This document shows positions 61,758 to 63,308 of a stretch of 63,308 nt of DNA, piece by piece. Numbering within the stretch: the stretch's first letter is position 1; the number at the start of each line of letters is the position of its first letter. The DNA lies in the NCBI GenBank assembly GCA_035634255.1, contig DASQDI010000163.1:1-63308 (forward strand). The letters are read 5' to 3'. A program made the position numbers and the translations under genes. This DNA is from DATLMR01 sp035634255. GTDB lineage: Bacteria; Acidobacteriota; Blastocatellia; UBA7656. The notes beneath the pieces were generated by a model. That model saw only the letters and a program-made list of their open reading frames with translations. It was not told where the DNA came from and searched no databases.

Positions 61758-62140
61758 TACTCCCTCCTTTCTTCCCGGATTTGAATTGCAATGAGCATGC
61801 CATGCGCGCGCACCAATCGGGGGCTTTAAAACGTCTCGTTGCCTCTCCCGCCGCCCGCGCGATTGTACCGTTTCGTTCCGCCCTGTCTCTATTCGAACCG
61901 ACCGCCTGCGCCGATACGAATATCCGTAGATAATGAGACTTTCGGTAACCGTCATCGCCCCTAAACCGTCTCCGCTACAGATATTTGAGGATAGTGAGCC
62001 ATTATTCATATTTTCGAGTATAAATTTATAACGAGACTCAGAATATGCTTGACACAGGGAGGGCGGAATCATAGCATAGTACCGCTAAAAATTTCGGTTT
62101 TCACGTATCGAGTCAGCACACCTCGAAGGAGATTAGGCCC
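61758..62140. other. 383-bp divergent intergenic region
   Basis: The stretch 61920-62100 is markedly AT-rich. It contains the candidate promoter at 62050-62078 and no further gene that I can support. Confidence 0.55.
62050..62078 (+). promoter_or_regulatory. Sigma-70 promoter of the cytochrome/monooxygenase gene
   Basis: A perfect TTGACA (62050-62055), a 17-base spacer and TAGCAT (62073-62078) lie 62 bases before the ATG, in AT-rich DNA. It is the best-matching housekeeping promoter I found in the window. Confidence 0.65.
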
Positions 62141-63308
62141 ATGACCTGTAGGAAGTTCGCTCTCGCGCTCATAGTCGCCGCGATTGGGTTGATAGGTTTT
62201 GCTTACACGACAGGCACGACCAGCGCCAGCTCAAAAAAAGAAGTCACGTTCAGCAAAGATGTCGCCCCGATATTCTTCAAGAATTGCGCACAATGCCACA
62301 AGCCCAACGACATAGGGCCGATGTCTTTAATGACCTTCAAGGAAGCGCGGCCGTGGGCCCGGTCGATCAAGGAGAAGGTCGTCACGCGCGAGATGCCCCC
62401 GTGGAGCGCCGACCCGAAGCACGGAGAGTTCAGCAACGACGCGCGCCTCTCGCAGAAGGACATCGACACGATAGCCGCGTGGGTAGACGGGGGGGCGAAG
62501 GAGGGCAACCCGAAAGACATGCCCCCGGTCCCCGCGTTCGCCTCGGGCGGGTGGGAGATCGGCACGCCCGACGTGGTCTTCTCGATGGCCGAAGAGCACA
62601 CCGTCGACCTGAACGCTCCCGACAACTACCTGAACTTTTACATGCCGACCAATTTCAAGGAAGACAAGTGGATTCAGGCGGCGGAGATCAAGCCCGGCAA
62701 CAAGAAGGTCGTGCACCACGTGATCGCTTTCATCATCACGCCCGAGGCGCAGGCCCGGATGAAAGAGGCCGGGGGGCGGCGGCGCGGGGGCGAGAACCGC
62801 CCGTCGATCTTTTACAAGGACGGCACTCTCATGCGCGTGAAGGCCGACGCGCCCGTAGTCGATGACGCCTGCAACGCGCCGAAGGGCGCGGGCGGGGGGG
62901 ATGGCGAAGGCGGGGCAGGCACGCTCCTGGCCGGATTCGCCCCCGGAAAGCCGGTCGACATCTGGGCGCCCGGAATGGCCAAGAAGGTGCCCGCCGGCTC
63001 GACCATAATGTTCCAGATGCACTACTCGGCCTTCCGCGGCTCGCTCGACAAGCCCGAGAAGGACCGCACGAGCATCGGGCTCAAGTTCGCCAAGGAAGCG
63101 CCCGACAAGGTCATCACCACGCTCGGCGTGATGAACTCGCTCTTCAAGATCCCGGCCGGGGCGGACAACCACGAGGTGAAGGCCTGCTTCACCTTCAACC
63201 AGCCGGTGCAGGTCATCGATTACATGCCGCACATGCACCTCCGCGGCAAGTCGATGAAGTACGACCTGATCTACCCCGATGGCAAGCAGGAGACCCTGCT
63301 GTGGGTCC
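62141..63308 (+). CDS. c-type cytochrome fused to a copper type II monooxygenase-like domain, 3'-truncated
   Basis: The gene runs off the right edge; 389 codons are visible. AAGGAG lies 9 bases before the ATG, followed by a signal peptide (about 5-30). A haem-binding motif CAQCH (Cys49, Cys52, His53) is in a short cytochrome-like domain (VAPIFFKNCAQCHKPNDIGP). Further on, VVHHVIAF (His192, His193), MHYSAF (His294) and MPHMHLRGKSM (His364, His366) reproduce the copper ligand order of ascorbate-dependent monooxygenases (peptidylglycine hydroxylase type). A remaining Met ligand would lie beyond the window. The protein is probably periplasmic; substrate unknown. Confidence 0.85.
   Translation, partial: MTCRKFALALIVAAIGLIGFAYTTGTTSASSKKEVTFSKDVAPIFFKNCAQCHKPNDIGPMSLMTFKEARPWARSIKEKVVTREMPPWSADPKHGEFSNDARLSQKDIDTIAAWVDGGAKEGNPKDMPPVPAFASGGWEIGTPDVVFSMAEEHTVDLNAPDNYLNFYMPTNFKEDKWIQAAEIKPGNKKVVHHVIAFIITPEAQARMKEAGGRRRGGENRPSIFYKDGTLMRVKADAPVVDDACNAPKGAGGGDGEGGAGTLLAGFAPGKPVDIWAPGMAKKVPAGSTIMFQMHYSAFRGSLDKPEKDRTSIGLKFAKEAPDKVITTLGVMNSLFKIPAGADNHEVKACFTFNQPVQVIDYMPHMHLRGKSMKYDLIYPDGKQETLLWV

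Noticed and set aside
61758..62072. N-terminal extension of the 137-residue protein
   Set aside because: The extra frame crosses AT-rich promoter DNA, while ATG 61757 has a strong AAGGAGGG site.
1..63308. tRNA, rRNA, CRISPR, insertion sequence or replication origin
   Set aside because: I looked for TPsiC-loop-like sequences in intergenic gaps, regularly spaced repeats, transposase motifs and DnaA-box clusters, and saw none I could support.

Overview
The window is GC-rich, densely coded DNA that reads like a chromosome of an Acidobacteriota, most likely class Blastocatellia. This placement is by inference. It rests on two adjacent Oar-type TonB-dependent receptors with an N-terminal carboxypeptidase-regulatory domain, an acidobacterial-type VWFA protein, a Ser/Thr kinase fused to TolB/PD40 beta-propeller repeats, a large BNR/VPS10-type propeller protein and an ECF42/DGPF operon. 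I saw no rRNA, tRNA, phage, IS element or CRISPR array. 

Layout. 1-7731: the end of an M14 metallopeptidase, hemF, an M19 dipeptidase, a VWFA protein and trmFO. 8294-19772: two Oar-like receptors, each followed by a strong intrinsic terminator, then an exported TPR protein and a BNR-propeller protein. 19978-30273: a DUF2339 membrane protein, a coiled-coil protein, an FGGY sugar kinase, transaldolase and glucose-6-phosphate isomerase as a carbon-metabolism run, DUF2889 and MaoC proteins, and a benzoylformate-decarboxylase-like ThDP enzyme. 30554-35275: the kinase/PD40 protein, endonuclease III and an orphan adenine methylase. 35280-37678: a DGPF protein, an ECF42 sigma factor and an exported double-YCII protein, all on the minus strand. 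37888-41296: ATP-grasp enzyme, B12-binding radical SAM enzyme and Nfu-type Fe-S carrier. 41401-50690: a UMF1-type MFS transporter, glycogen phosphorylase, Nudix hydrolase, Tat-exported amine oxidase, exported EEP-family protein and DHH phosphoesterase. 50886-58309: a minus-strand polysaccharide-type cluster (asnB, methyltransferase, epimerase, GT2, WecG/TagA) with DUF1697, zinc-ribbon and CYTH genes inside it. 58400-63308: an unknown protein paired with a GMC oxidoreductase, a small unknown protein, and a c-type cytochrome/copper-monooxygenase-like protein cut by the window edge.

The most important observation is that the radical SAM gene does not end at its first TGA (40580-40582). The frame reads Cys-TGA-Ala-Glu-Pro and stays open to a second TGA at 40634-40636. 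Nineteen bases after the first TGA there is a hairpin with a 6-bp GGGACC/GGTCCC stem and an AGTTC loop, the form and spacing of a bacterial SECIS. I read this as a selenoprotein with a CUAEP tail that ordinary gene calling truncates. Its neighbours (ATP-grasp and Nfu) suggest a small maturation or biosynthesis pathway of unknown product.

Other structure worth noting: a related family of inverted-repeat elements sits exactly between the 3' ends of convergent genes and in one case supplies the last codons of a gene; a near-consensus ECF42-type promoter lies upstream of the DGPF gene; and a low-GC 54-codon gene with a strong ribosome binding site lies between the two receptors.
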